Below are positions 27,501-34,946 of a stretch of 64,000 nucleotides of DNA, in pieces. The notes beneath the pieces were generated by a model that had not been told where the DNA came from, did no database searches, and saw nothing but the letters and a program-made list of their open reading frames with translations. A program made the position numbers and the translations under genes. Numbering within the stretch: position 1 is the first letter of the stretch; every line of letters begins with the position of its first letter. Source of the stretch: CAZODA01 sp964578485 (GTDB taxonomy: Bacteria > Bacteroidota > Bacteroidia > Bacteroidales > Marinilabiliaceae); NCBI GenBank assembly GCA_964578485.1, contig CAZODA010000004.1, positions 1-64,000 of the forward strand, given 5' to 3'.

Positions 27501-27645
27501 CTTTGGAGGGATGTTCTATGAAACACTATGGTTTAATATAGCCATGGTATGGATTTTAACAATTTTCCTTTATGTTGTTCTCTATTATGACTTACTGAAA
27601 AAAACAATTCACTTTTTTGGTTCGCTAAAACTGGGTAAAAAGTAA
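24571..27645 (+). CDS. TerB-like / FHA-like / ABCG-type ABC transporter fusion
   Basis: A 1024-residue protein. Residues 1-145 are a helical TerB-like domain; about 160-250 is a small beta-rich module resembling an FHA-type fold (EIIILRIKSADLYFMRYTG...); about 250-480 is an ABC ATPase with Walker A GASGAGKT (286-293), signature SGGQRKR (393-399), Walker B ILFVDEP (412-418) and H-loop His449; a CPTCGN motif follows; then an ABCG-like membrane domain with six hydrophobic segments from about 585 to the C-terminus, broken by a long loop (about 780-985). One polypeptide is a half-transporter that would dimerise. Substrate unknown. Position after siaC suggests control by the partner switch. Confidence 0.88.
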   Translation: MSEEILKALMQLFGLLTKQDGGVETNETEYVRNFLKQQLNTEAVNEYFALFLKHSELTEKEIQSNKEKENKVQLTSMKDSVRILGICKKINKQLNREQKIVALVRLYELISVDMKFTEQRMAIINTVADVFKIPKNEVNSIENFVVNNESSKLDYPDFLIVNNWESSGSQNKHIINNGLTGEIIILRIKSADLYFMRYTGDQEIFLNGLVINNQHIYLFPKGSFIRAPKGKPIYYTDVAGYFLTDTDSPKISYEVKDLLFRFKNGAIGIRNINIAEEQGRLIGIMGASGAGKTTLLNVLSSTENPTEGEVLINGINLHNQKEQLEGVIGLIPQDDLLIEELTVFENLYYNAKLCFKDKSDEEINELVNNTLQNLGLYERRHLKVGSPLNKMISGGQRKRLNIALELIREPAILFVDEPTSGLSSRDSENVMNLLRELALKGKLIFVVIHQPSSDIYKMFDKMYILDTGGYPVYYGNPGESLIYFKQLDAQINSDQGECPTCGNLNPELIFNIIDASIIDEYGNYTNKRKTSPEEWHKHFVEQNAIPKISKVKTPPPKSLNIPSWFKQFKIYTLRDFFSKISNTQYIILNLLEAPLLGLILAYLIRYISDPTSNIYIFRENENIPPYIFMGIVVALFFGLIISAEEIFKDAKILKRESFLKLSRSSYLASKILLLFTISAIQMILFVLVGNGILGIKNMYFEFWLALFSIAAFANILGLILSASFNSIVTIYILIPLVMIPQMVLGGAMFTFDKLNKDVTSLDKVPAVAEFMPSRYIYEGLIVHQYKHNNFKKNLFEIEMQESSTDYKNVHYLPELKQLLNEIMVYVMDGKDRKDKKFLNNLQLIKNEVQKEMKRVPEISFNNLQQLNPNQFTEEIGKSVEDYISKLSQHYKSLFAKANYLKEQFITINLSEQPDKFNQIKDEYFNESVSSIVRREFERNKILRQGNELIQMTDPIYQMPEPNNALDFRTHFFAPMKHFGGMFYETLWFNIAMVWILTIFLYVVLYYDLLKKTIHFFGSLKLGKK

Positions 27646-27701
27646 CCTTTTATGCTTTTTTAAGGTATAAAAGACAATAACAACAGTAAATAAAAATAAC
27701 T

Positions 27702-28616
27702 ATGCTTAAGAATTTTTCTATCATTTTGTTAATATTTGCCGGAGTACATCTCTTTTCTGGATGTAATAGCTGTTCAAGATCATCAAAAAATGATGATGTT
27801 TTAACACTGCCTGACTCACTAATTACAGATGTACCGCTTAAATTATCCGAGGAAATTATGAATGAGGTTATTAATAATATCTCTTCTCCGGTAGAAATGG
27901 CTAACCTATTTAAATCTTCAGGTGTTGATTTTACTCAAAGAATATTAAATGATCCGGATAACGTCTCGCGCTATCAAACTAGCTTTAAAAGAGCCCTAAA
28001 TCTTGGAGTTTTTAGTGCCGACCTGGGATATATTAATACCTTCGATAAAGGAAATATCGTTGTCTCTTATCTTTTGGCAGTAAATTCATTGGCAGATGGT
28101 ATTAGAGTGGGACAATTTTTCGATTTTAACGCTTTGCGAAGAATGGCAACAAGCTCAGCAAACCTTGACTCACTGATGCAAATGTCGGTAACGAGCTTTA
28201 ATCAAATGGATAATTACCTGAGAGAACAAAACCGGAGCAATGTAAGTACTCTTATTGTAACAGGAGCATGGATAGAAGGCCTGTGGATTGCTTCCAACGT
28301 AATTAAAGAATCAGGTGATAAAGAATTATCAACCAGAATCGCCGAACAAAAAAATATTATTAATATCCTTGAAATTATTCTTGCAAATTATGAAAATGAA
28401 CCCAACTTTGCAGACTTAGCTCAGGATATTAAACGACTTAAAGAAGCATATAAACCCATTAGAATTACATCAGAACTTGGAGAACCTCAACGACTCGAAC
28501 AAGATGGTGCTTTAGTTTTTATACAGGCAGAAATAAGTACTGTACATTATTCAGATGAAGATTTAAATAATATAATCAATATAATTGAAGAAATTCGTAC
28601 CAAAATTATATCATAA
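27702..28616 (+). CDS. Conserved lipoprotein of unknown function
   Basis: A 304-residue protein with a lipoprotein signal (IILLIFAGVHLFSGC, lipid-attached Cys at residue 21). The mature part is rich in helices (for example FKRALNLGVFSADLGYINTFD and LIVTGAWIEGLWIASNVIKE) and has no motif I recognise as enzymatic. It begins 56 nt after the ABC transporter and likely acts with it at the envelope. I do not recognise a named family. Between the two genes a weak 7-bp stem (27647-27653 with 27667-27673) could attenuate transcription. Confidence 0.75.
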   Translation: MLKNFSIILLIFAGVHLFSGCNSCSRSSKNDDVLTLPDSLITDVPLKLSEEIMNEVINNISSPVEMANLFKSSGVDFTQRILNDPDNVSRYQTSFKRALNLGVFSADLGYINTFDKGNIVVSYLLAVNSLADGIRVGQFFDFNALRRMATSSANLDSLMQMSVTSFNQMDNYLREQNRSNVSTLIVTGAWIEGLWIASNVIKESGDKELSTRIAEQKNIINILEIILANYENEPNFADLAQDIKRLKEAYKPIRITSELGEPQRLEQDGALVFIQAEISTVHYSDEDLNNIINIIEEIRTKIIS

Positions 28617-28673
28617 ATAATTTAAATAAACGCGAATTTAATATTATCAGAAATTAATTAATACAGATAAACC

Positions 28674-29129
28674 ATGAAAAAGGTTATAATCAGCCTAATT
28701 ATCGCTTTTACCTTTAATGCTTTTAATAGCTGGGCACAATGTGATGAATCAATTCGACGACAAGCATTACAGGAAATGGGTAATAGCCAGTATATTAAAG
28801 ATTTTTCAGTAAATCTGCAAAAAGGACCGCAACAAGTCAATACAGGTCAAATGAAATTTAATGTGTTACTCAATAGCAGAAACCACTATCGTTTCAACGT
28901 AGTTAATGGAAACTCAAATCCAACTGATATTGTTATGCAATTATATGATCAAGATGAACTTATTGTAAGTAACAGACATGAAGGGAAAACTTATAGTAAT
29001 TATGAAATTGTAATAAGAACCACAAAAGTTTATCAATTGGTCTTTTCATTTCCGGGTGGACATGAAGGATGCGCGGAAGCAGTATTGTCATTAGTAAAAC
29101 AATATACTGCAGATGAAATGCCATTTTAA
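28674..29129 (+). CDS. Small secreted protein, last gene of the cluster
   Basis: A 151-residue protein with a signal peptide (MKKVIISLIIAFTFNAFNSWA, cleaved before QCDES). The mature part is about 130 residues, probably beta-rich in its second half (KFNVLLNSRNHYRFNVVNG, ELIVSN, YEIVIRTTKVYQLVFSF), with Cys residues near both ends that could form a disulphide. No known domain recognised. It is the final gene before the strong terminator at 29149-29194 and is probably co-expressed with the lipoprotein and ABC transporter. Confidence 0.75.
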   Translation: MKKVIISLIIAFTFNAFNSWAQCDESIRRQALQEMGNSQYIKDFSVNLQKGPQQVNTGQMKFNVLLNSRNHYRFNVVNGNSNPTDIVMQLYDQDELIVSNRHEGKTYSNYEIVIRTTKVYQLVFSFPGGHEGCAEAVLSLVKQYTADEMPF

Positions 29130-29148
29130 AAAATAATAATATCAATTT

Positions 29149-29194
29149 TTCCCTGAACAGTTAATAATAAACACTGCTCAGGGAATTTTTTTTT
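29149..29194 (+). terminator. Strong Rho-independent terminator of the chemosensory/Sia cluster
   Basis: TTCCCTGAACAG (29149-29160) pairs with CTGCTCAGGGAA (29174-29185), a 12-position stem with one mismatch, a 13-nt loop, then a nine-T run (29186-29194). It is 19 nt past the last stop codon. I found no comparable terminator inside 5995-29129, which supports one long transcription unit. Confidence 0.9.
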
Positions 29195-29232
29195 ATGTAA
29201 ATCGTTTTAAAATATAAACCAAGCTAAAAAAA

Positions 29233-29610
29233 CTAATCCCCAACTATTCGACTGTCATCAATAGGAAAACCCTCTTCATACCATCGCTCAAGACCACCCT
29301 CTAAATCAAATAAAAACTTAAAGCCCTTACGCTTTAAGATTTTTAAAACAGGCCTGGTTCTATCACCATAACTACAGTAAATAAAAATATCGGTGCTTTT
29401 ATCCAAACCTTCCAATACGGTATCAAGAACAGCACTTTCACCAGCCCATAAAGCACCGGGAATCCTCTCTTCAATGTATTGCTCATACATCCTGGTATCT
29501 AATAAAATATAGTTTTCCGACTCAGATAAAGAACTGAAATATTCGGAAGGAGCTAAAATCAATACCGTACTAACATAAAATAATGAAATTATAGAACGAA
29601 ATACCCTCAT
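29233..29610 (-). CDS. Secreted or membrane-anchored rhodanese-domain protein
   Basis: About 125 residues from the ATG at 29610; the open frame extends upstream into hemW, but an N-terminal signal/anchor (MRVFRSIISLFYVSTVLILA) makes 29610 the sensible start. The rhodanese core follows: YILLDTRMYEQYIEERIPGA, and active-site loop IYCSYGDRT with the catalytic Cys. A single-domain rhodanese exported from the cytoplasm could handle persulphide or only bind anions. It is 17 nt downstream of hemW on the same strand. Confidence 0.85.
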   Translation of the reverse strand: MRVFRSIISLFYVSTVLILAPSEYFSSLSESENYILLDTRMYEQYIEERIPGALWAGESAVLDTVLEGLDKSTDIFIYCSYGDRTRPVLKILKRKGFKFLFDLEGGLERWYEEGFPIDDSRIVGD

Positions 29611-29627
29611 CCTAAAAATATTATACC

Positions 29628-30743
29628 TTAAACAAGAAAAAAATCTGCTGTTATAGAATCTAAAATATACCAAGCCGATTCGGTACATTTTAAAAAATTA
29701 TCTTCACTTTTTAAAACTCCCTTATTAAGCCATTTTTGTGCCTTGAAAATAAAATCTGAATAAAACTGAGGAAAAAGAACTCTAAATTCTTCAAGATTAA
29801 TACCTTCTTTTATCCTTAAACCCAACATTATTTTTTCATTATATAAATTATTAAGAGTCAAATTCTCAGACTCAAAAATCTTATCCAAATCACCTCTGCA
29901 ATATAAACCAAGCTCAGCCTTATTCCATCGACGCTTGTTAGCATAAAAAGAATGAGCACCGGGCCCAAAACCAATATAAAATTTCCCCAACCAATAAGAA
30001 GAATTATGCTTTGAACGATAACCGGGAATACAAAAACTTGATAATTCATAGTGCTCAAGACCCCTCGAAGCTGCACTATTACAAATTATTTCATATTGCT
30101 CTAAACTCTCTTCTTCTTTAATTGGTGAAATCTTATTCTTTAATTGCAATTGCCAAAAATAAGTTGACTTTTCTATAATCAAATGATAAGCAGATAAATG
30201 ATGAAATGGTAATGAATACAATAAATCCAAGCTATCTTTAAACAAATTTGAATTTGACCAAGGAAGACCGTAAATATAATCAACACTAATATTTTTAAAC
30301 CCCGACTCTAATGCATACAATACAGAATTAACAGCCTGAACGGAATTATGCCTGCGCTTCATTCGAATTAAATCATCGTCAAGCAAACTCTGAACACCAA
30401 TGCTGATTCGATTAAAACCAAGCATTAATAATCCTTCCAAATACTCCTTAGTTAAATCATCAGGATTAGACTCTATAGTAATTTCAATATCAGAACTCAA
30501 TAAATAATTGTCTTTTATAAGCTTTAAAATGATGTCTAAATCCTTAAGTGACATCAAACTTGGAGTTCCACCACCAAAATAAATAGTAGATATTTCATAA
30601 GGAAATTCTTTAACACGGTAAAGAATTTCATCGCATAAAACTTTAAAAAATATAGATCGCTTATTTAAAGCAGTACTTTTAAAATAATCACAATACCCAC
30701 ATATTGATAAACAAAATGGTATATGTATGTATATCCCGGCCAC
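29628..30743 (-). CDS. hemW: HemW-family radical SAM haem chaperone
   Basis: A 371-residue radical SAM protein starting at GTG 30743 with AAAAGG close upstream. The CxxxCxxC motif is CLSICGYCDYF, preceded by YIHIPF, which is the HemW/HemN signature; IYFGGGTPSLMS and SIGVQSLLDDDL follow. HemW lacks the fourth N-terminal Cys of coproporphyrinogen oxidase (CxxxCxxCxC), and here that position is Tyr-Phe, supporting the chaperone rather than the oxidase. The product would deliver haem to membrane respiratory proteins. Confidence 0.92.
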   Translation of the reverse strand: MAGIYIHIPFCLSICGYCDYFKSTALNKRSIFFKVLCDEILYRVKEFPYEISTIYFGGGTPSLMSLKDLDIILKLIKDNYLLSSDIEITIESNPDDLTKEYLEGLLMLGFNRISIGVQSLLDDDLIRMKRRHNSVQAVNSVLYALESGFKNISVDYIYGLPWSNSNLFKDSLDLLYSLPFHHLSAYHLIIEKSTYFWQLQLKNKISPIKEEESLEQYEIICNSAASRGLEHYELSSFCIPGYRSKHNSSYWLGKFYIGFGPGAHSFYANKRRWNKAELGLYCRGDLDKIFESENLTLNNLYNEKIMLGLRIKEGINLEEFRVLFPQFYSDFIFKAQKWLNKGVLKSEDNFLKCTESAWYILDSITADFFLV

Positions 30744-30987
30744 CTTTTAATATTTAATTAAAAAATATTGTTTTCGATTCATTTTGAACCATCCTATCAC
30801 TTTTAAAATAACTTAGGTAAAAGGTATTTTATTGTAAATTAATTGCTTCCATTTAAAACTTATAAATCCTTTTAACATAAATTTAACTTAGCATATAATA
30901 TTTATGACAGGATAATAATCTTATTTATATACATTTGTGATTTATAAACCCAATTTCAAAATATAAAAACCAAGTCAATTACTTAAG

Positions 30988-31380
30988 ATGAAAAAATTTC
31001 TATACCAATATAAATATACTCTAATAATAGGTGCATTCATTGTTTTCGTAAGCTTTATAAATACATCACGAGTTTCATCACATAATATCTGGGATTATAA
31101 AGGAAGTGATAAATTAATTCATTTTATGATGTATTTTACTTTGGGTTTTTTCTGCTTTTTCGAAAAATTTAGAAAATTAGAAAACAAAACAAGCGAATTA
31201 AAATTCATTAATAATGTAATTCCTATTTTAATTATTATTTCAATCGGAGGTCTTATTGAAATTGCACAACCGATATTTTCAACCAGAAGTTGTGAGTTTT
31301 TTGATTTTGTTGCTAATTCAGTGGGAACAATCACTAGCTTTTATTTATATAAAAATATACATCATAAAATTAAATTTTAA
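30988..31380 (+). CDS. VanZ-like membrane protein
   Basis: A 130-residue protein with four hydrophobic segments. Typical VanZ-like residues are present: DKLIHFMMYFTLGFF and GLIEIAQPIFSTRSCEFFDFVANSVG, the second being the family's E-x-x-Q...R...D-x-x-N-x-x-G motif. Function of these small proteins is not known beyond the teicoplanin-resistance member. Its last bases overlap the end of the convergent lutB gene by 4 nt. A plus-strand TACATTTG element at 30930-30937 could be its -7 site, giving a leader of about 45 nt. Confidence 0.85.
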   Translation: MKKFLYQYKYTLIIGAFIVFVSFINTSRVSSHNIWDYKGSDKLIHFMMYFTLGFFCFFEKFRKLENKTSELKFINNVIPILIIISIGGLIEIAQPIFSTRSCEFFDFVANSVGTITSFYLYKNIHHKIKF

Positions 31381-32765
31381 TTCCCATTCTTCTTCTGTAT
31401 CGATTTCCACCGCTTCCTAAAACTACGATTAGGTAAATCAGGAAAAGATCTTCTTTCCCCAATTATCCTTCTACCAACAAGCATTATTAAAATTGATTTT
31501 ATTTTCTTGTTAATTATATCAATAAAACCAGGCTTTAATAGTAATTTATTGAAAAATAAATAAATAAAATTTTCCTTCTTTGAAGGAAGCCTTTTATCTA
31601 TCGCTTCTTTCCTGTTGATAAGCAGTAACTTTGGAAGATCTATGCCAACCGGACATACTTCAAAACATTTACCACATAAAGAACTGGCAAAACTTAAATG
31701 AATATTATCTGAAAAAGATTCCAAATGTGGAGTAATAACCGATCCTATTGGTCCACTATAAACAGAATTATATACATGACCACCAATAGTCTTGTAAACA
31801 GGGCAAGCATTTAAACAAGCACCACAACGTATGCACGACAAGGCCTCCGATTGGAAAGGCTTGCAATATAAATTGCTGCGACCATTATCAATTAATATAA
31901 CATACATCTTTTCAGGACCATCAGTTTCATTAGCCCTGCGAGGTCCAAATATCAAAGAGTTATAGGCAGTTAGTTTTTGACCCGTGCCATGAAGTGATAA
32001 CCATGGCAAAAATAATTCCAAGTCATCAATTGAAGGTAAAATTTTATCAATTCCCGCTAATACAACATGAACACGCGGATAAGAAATAGAAAACAAAGCA
32101 TTCCCTTCATTTTCAATAAGTGCAATACCTCCCTCCTTAGCCAATAAAAAATTAGCCCCGGTTAAAGACATATCAGCTGTAACAAATTCATTCTTCAGCT
32201 TTTCTCTAACAAATAAAGTAAGATCACTTGCCGATGAGGATTCAGAAAGATTAAATAAACGATTGAATAACTTAGCTATATCAGCTAAAGATTTATGCAT
32301 GGCAGGTGTAAGAATATGATAGGGCTTCTCACCTAAATTCTGAACTATAAATTCTCCTAAATCTGTTTCTATACAATCTATACCAACTTGCGCAAAATAA
32401 TTATTGAAATCAACTTCCTCAGAAGTCATTGATTTACTTTTAACGACTTTTTTTACTGAATTAGAAAAAATAATATCACTTAAATGAGATCTGGCCTCTT
32501 CCTCATCCTTAGCCCATAAAATTTTAATGCCATTTTGTAAAGCAGATTTTTCAAATTGTTCTAAATAAAATGCTAAGCTTTTTAATACCTGACGTTTTAT
32601 AAATGCTGCCTTGGAGTAATAATTACGCTTATAATTAATTTTTTCCTTACCTGCCTTAACGGAAGTTTCATATTTTTCTATATTGTAAGCAATTGTTTGT
32701 CTATGCTTCCTGTCAAAAGCTGTTAAAAGAGAAGCAGATAAAAAACTATATTTCTTTTCACTCAC
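31377..32765 (-). CDS. lutB: LutB-like iron-sulphur lactate-utilisation protein
   Basis: A 462-residue protein starting at GTG 32765. An N-terminal LUD domain (about 70-300, with DMSLTGANFLLAKEGGIALIENEGN) is followed by two 4Fe-4S motifs: CIRCGACLNACPVYK and LCGKCFEVCPVGIDLP, then a basic C-terminus. In Bacillus, LutABC oxidise L-lactate to pyruvate. Neither lutA nor lutC is in this window, so its partners must be elsewhere. It is 20 nt downstream of rpiB. Confidence 0.88.
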   Translation of the reverse strand: MSEKKYSFLSASLLTAFDRKHRQTIAYNIEKYETSVKAGKEKINYKRNYYSKAAFIKRQVLKSLAFYLEQFEKSALQNGIKILWAKDEEEARSHLSDIIFSNSVKKVVKSKSMTSEEVDFNNYFAQVGIDCIETDLGEFIVQNLGEKPYHILTPAMHKSLADIAKLFNRLFNLSESSSASDLTLFVREKLKNEFVTADMSLTGANFLLAKEGGIALIENEGNALFSISYPRVHVVLAGIDKILPSIDDLELFLPWLSLHGTGQKLTAYNSLIFGPRRANETDGPEKMYVILIDNGRSNLYCKPFQSEALSCIRCGACLNACPVYKTIGGHVYNSVYSGPIGSVITPHLESFSDNIHLSFASSLCGKCFEVCPVGIDLPKLLLINRKEAIDKRLPSKKENFIYLFFNKLLLKPGFIDIINKKIKSILIMLVGRRIIGERRSFPDLPNRSFRKRWKSIQKKNGN

Positions 32766-32785
32766 AAAAGCTGTAAATTAAATAT

Positions 32786-33226
32786 TTAATAATCGCGAAT
32801 TTTATTAATGCGGGCTAAATGACGACCACCCTCAAAAGGAGTTTTAAGAAAAATATCCACAATTTCTTTTGCCTCTTCAAAAGTAACAAACCTGCCGGGT
32901 AAACTACAAATGTTAGCATCATTATGTAAACGGGCAAGCCTTGATATTTCAGGAATCCAACATAAAGCAGCACGAATACCACGATGCTTATTAACAGTCA
33001 TATTAATTCCATTACCACTACCACAAATAGTAATGCCAATATCACATTCTTTATTTTCTACAGCTATCGCCAAAGGATGGGCATAATCAGGATAATCTAC
33101 ACTATCACTAGAATATGTGCCAAAATCAACAAGCTCATATTGCTTTTGCTTAAGATATTCTTTAATCTTTTCTTTTAACTCAAATCCTGCATGATCACAA
33201 CCAATAGCAATTTTGTTTATTTTCAT
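32786..33226 (-). CDS. rpiB: Ribose-5-phosphate isomerase B
   Basis: A 146-residue RpiB: IAIGCDHAGFELKEKI at the N-terminus, the active-site Cys region GITICGSGNGINM, NKHRGIRAALC, and NDANICSLPGRFV. It interconverts ribose 5-phosphate and ribulose 5-phosphate. Length is standard. A promoter fits just upstream on the minus strand (33292-33260). It shares this divergent region with nadA. Confidence 0.95.
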   Translation of the reverse strand: MKINKIAIGCDHAGFELKEKIKEYLKQKQYELVDFGTYSSDSVDYPDYAHPLAIAVENKECDIGITICGSGNGINMTVNKHRGIRAALCWIPEISRLARLHNDANICSLPGRFVTFEEAKEIVDIFLKTPFEGGRHLARINKIRDY

Positions 33227-33259
33227 TTCTTTAAATTTTTAATGAGCATAAATAATATC

Positions 33260-33292
33260 CAAAATTAATTTATTTCAACAATATAAATCCAA
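33260..33292 (-). promoter_or_regulatory. Candidate Bacteroidetes-type promoter for rpiB
   Basis: On the minus strand, TTG (33292-33290), a 22-nt spacer, then TAATTTTG (33267-33260), matching TTG-N-TAnnTTTG. Transcription would begin about 25-30 nt before the rpiB ATG at 33226. Pattern match only. Confidence 0.5.
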
Positions 33293-33521
33293 TATTATTG
33301 AAACTAATTAAATTACATATATTTAATTATATGCTTTTAAAAATATTAAAGCTTAAACAAAGCATATTGAAAAATTGTTGGTAAGTAATAAAATGTTTTT
33401 AATTCCTTTTGAAAAGAAAAGGTTGACATTCTTGAAAATATATATATAGAAATCGAAAAACGATTATATGGAATTTTTTTTAATATTTTAATAATAGTTC
33501 TTAACAAGATTAAGCAAAATT

Positions 33522-33556
33522 TTGTGTATTAATAAAGCAACATTTTTTTAACTTTG
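33522..33556 (+). promoter_or_regulatory. Candidate promoter upstream of nadA
   Basis: TTG (33522-33524), 24-nt spacer, TAACTTTG (33549-33556). If used, it gives an untranslated leader of about 225 nt before the nadA ATG at 33788, unusually long for a gene in this window. Pattern match only. Confidence 0.4.
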
Positions 33557-33787
33557 CCAGCTATTAACAATTTCAGAACTGAGAGTTAATATGTTCATTA
33601 TTAATATTTTATATTTTTATAACTTGTTAGTAAAATTTTATAAGCAAAGCAATTTCAAAAAATCAAGGGTTAAAGAAGTATTTTATAAACATTTATAACA
33701 GGCTATTATTATCATCATATATTATTAAATATTAAAATATATAATAATAGTTAGTTAGAAATTATCAATTTAAAGGTTTACTAAATT

Positions 33788-34735
33788 ATGAATAAAAAAA
33801 CAAACCTGATTAATGATATTCTTCGGTTAAAAGAAGAGAAAAACGCCGTTATTATGTCTCACTTTTACCAGGTTAAAGAAATTCAGGATATTGCTGATGT
33901 GATAGGTGATAGTTTACTTTTAGCTCAAAAAGCAGCTGAAACAAGTGCTGATATCATCCTGCTTTCAGGTGTTTTATTTATGGGCGAAACAGCTAAAATT
34001 CTTGCTCCTGATAAAAAAGTTTTGATACCCGATATTAATGCAGGATGTTCTTTGGCTGATAGCTGCCCTCCGGATGAATTTGAGAAATTTATAAAAAAAT
34101 ATCCCAATCATATTGTTATTACTTATGTAAATACTAAAGTTGAAATTAAAGCTTTGTCAGATATTGTTGTTACAAGTACTAATGCTGTTGCCATCATAAA
34201 TAGTTTACCAAAAGATCAAGCTATTATTTTTGGACCTGACAGAAACCTTGGCAATTATTTGCAGAGTATAACCGGAAGAGAAATGATTATATGGGATGGA
34301 GCCTGTCATGTTCATGAACAGTTTTCGGTAGAGAGAATTGTAAAAATAAAAAAGAAATATCCAAAAGCCTTATTGCTTGCACATCCCGAATGTAAACAAA
34401 CAATTCTGTTGATGGCAGATTTTATTGGTAGTACTTCTGCTCTATTTAATTTTACTAAGAATAATGAAAGTAAAGAATTTATTATTGCAACTGAAGCCGG
34501 TATATTACATTTAATGAAAAAAGCTTCACCGGAAAAATTATTCATTCCCGCCCCTCCTATCGATTCTACTTGTGGATGCTCTAATTGTGAATTTATGAAA
34601 ATGAATACATTGAAAAAGATATATAATGCTTTAAAATATGAACTTCCTGTTATTGAGGTAGAAGAATCATTACGTAAACGAGCTGTTAAACCTATAGAAA
34701 AAATGCTTGAATTATCTGAACAATTTAGTCTTTGA
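33788..34735 (+). CDS. nadA: Quinolinate synthase A
   Basis: A 315-residue NadA, which condenses iminoaspartate with dihydroxyacetone phosphate to quinolinate for NAD synthesis, using an oxygen-sensitive 4Fe-4S cluster. SHFYQVKEIQDIADVIGDSL at the N-terminus, the Cys of NAGCSLADSC, WDGACHVHEQF, HPEC and the C-terminal CGCSNCEFM segment are all as in the family. nadB and nadC are not nearby. A long AT-rich leader precedes it. Confidence 0.95.
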   Translation: MNKKTNLINDILRLKEEKNAVIMSHFYQVKEIQDIADVIGDSLLLAQKAAETSADIILLSGVLFMGETAKILAPDKKVLIPDINAGCSLADSCPPDEFEKFIKKYPNHIVITYVNTKVEIKALSDIVVTSTNAVAIINSLPKDQAIIFGPDRNLGNYLQSITGREMIIWDGACHVHEQFSVERIVKIKKKYPKALLLAHPECKQTILLMADFIGSTSALFNFTKNNESKEFIIATEAGILHLMKKASPEKLFIPAPPIDSTCGCSNCEFMKMNTLKKIYNALKYELPVIEVEESLRKRAVKPIEKMLELSEQFSL

Positions 34736-34946
34736 AAGCTTATAGAATCTTTTTATTTCTATTATTCTAACTCTTATTTATTATTTTCTTTTGAATATTA
34801 TTTTTTCTAACCTTGTTATTTTTTTAAATTCGTCTTTAATTTTATGAAAAATGAATAATTAATAGTGATGATATTTTAAATAATATAATCTTTTTGATTT
34901 ATTCATAATTTATTGTTTTAGTATATTGGACGTTTAATATTTTCAA

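Larger units (their letters stand above)
33227..33787. other. 561-base AT-rich divergent intergenic region between rpiB and nadA
   Basis: The longest gene-free stretch here. It is extremely AT-rich with many short TTAATATT-type repeats and small inverted repeats, for example AATCG-AAAAA-CGATT near 33450. I see promoter-like elements for both flanking genes (33260-33292 minus, 33522-33556 plus), a leader of over 200 nt before nadA, and one near-match to a DnaA box (TAATACACA, minus strand, 33530-33522; one mismatch to TTATNCACA). No tRNA, riboswitch class or ORF recognised. Confidence 0.55.

Noticed and set aside
29611..29688. N-terminal extension of the rhodanese frame up to 29688
   Set aside because: It would overlap hemW and place 26 extra residues before a clean signal sequence starting at 29610.
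33522..33530. Possible DnaA box in the rpiB-nadA gap
   Set aside because: One mismatch to TTATNCACA and only a single copy seen; not enough to call an origin by itself.
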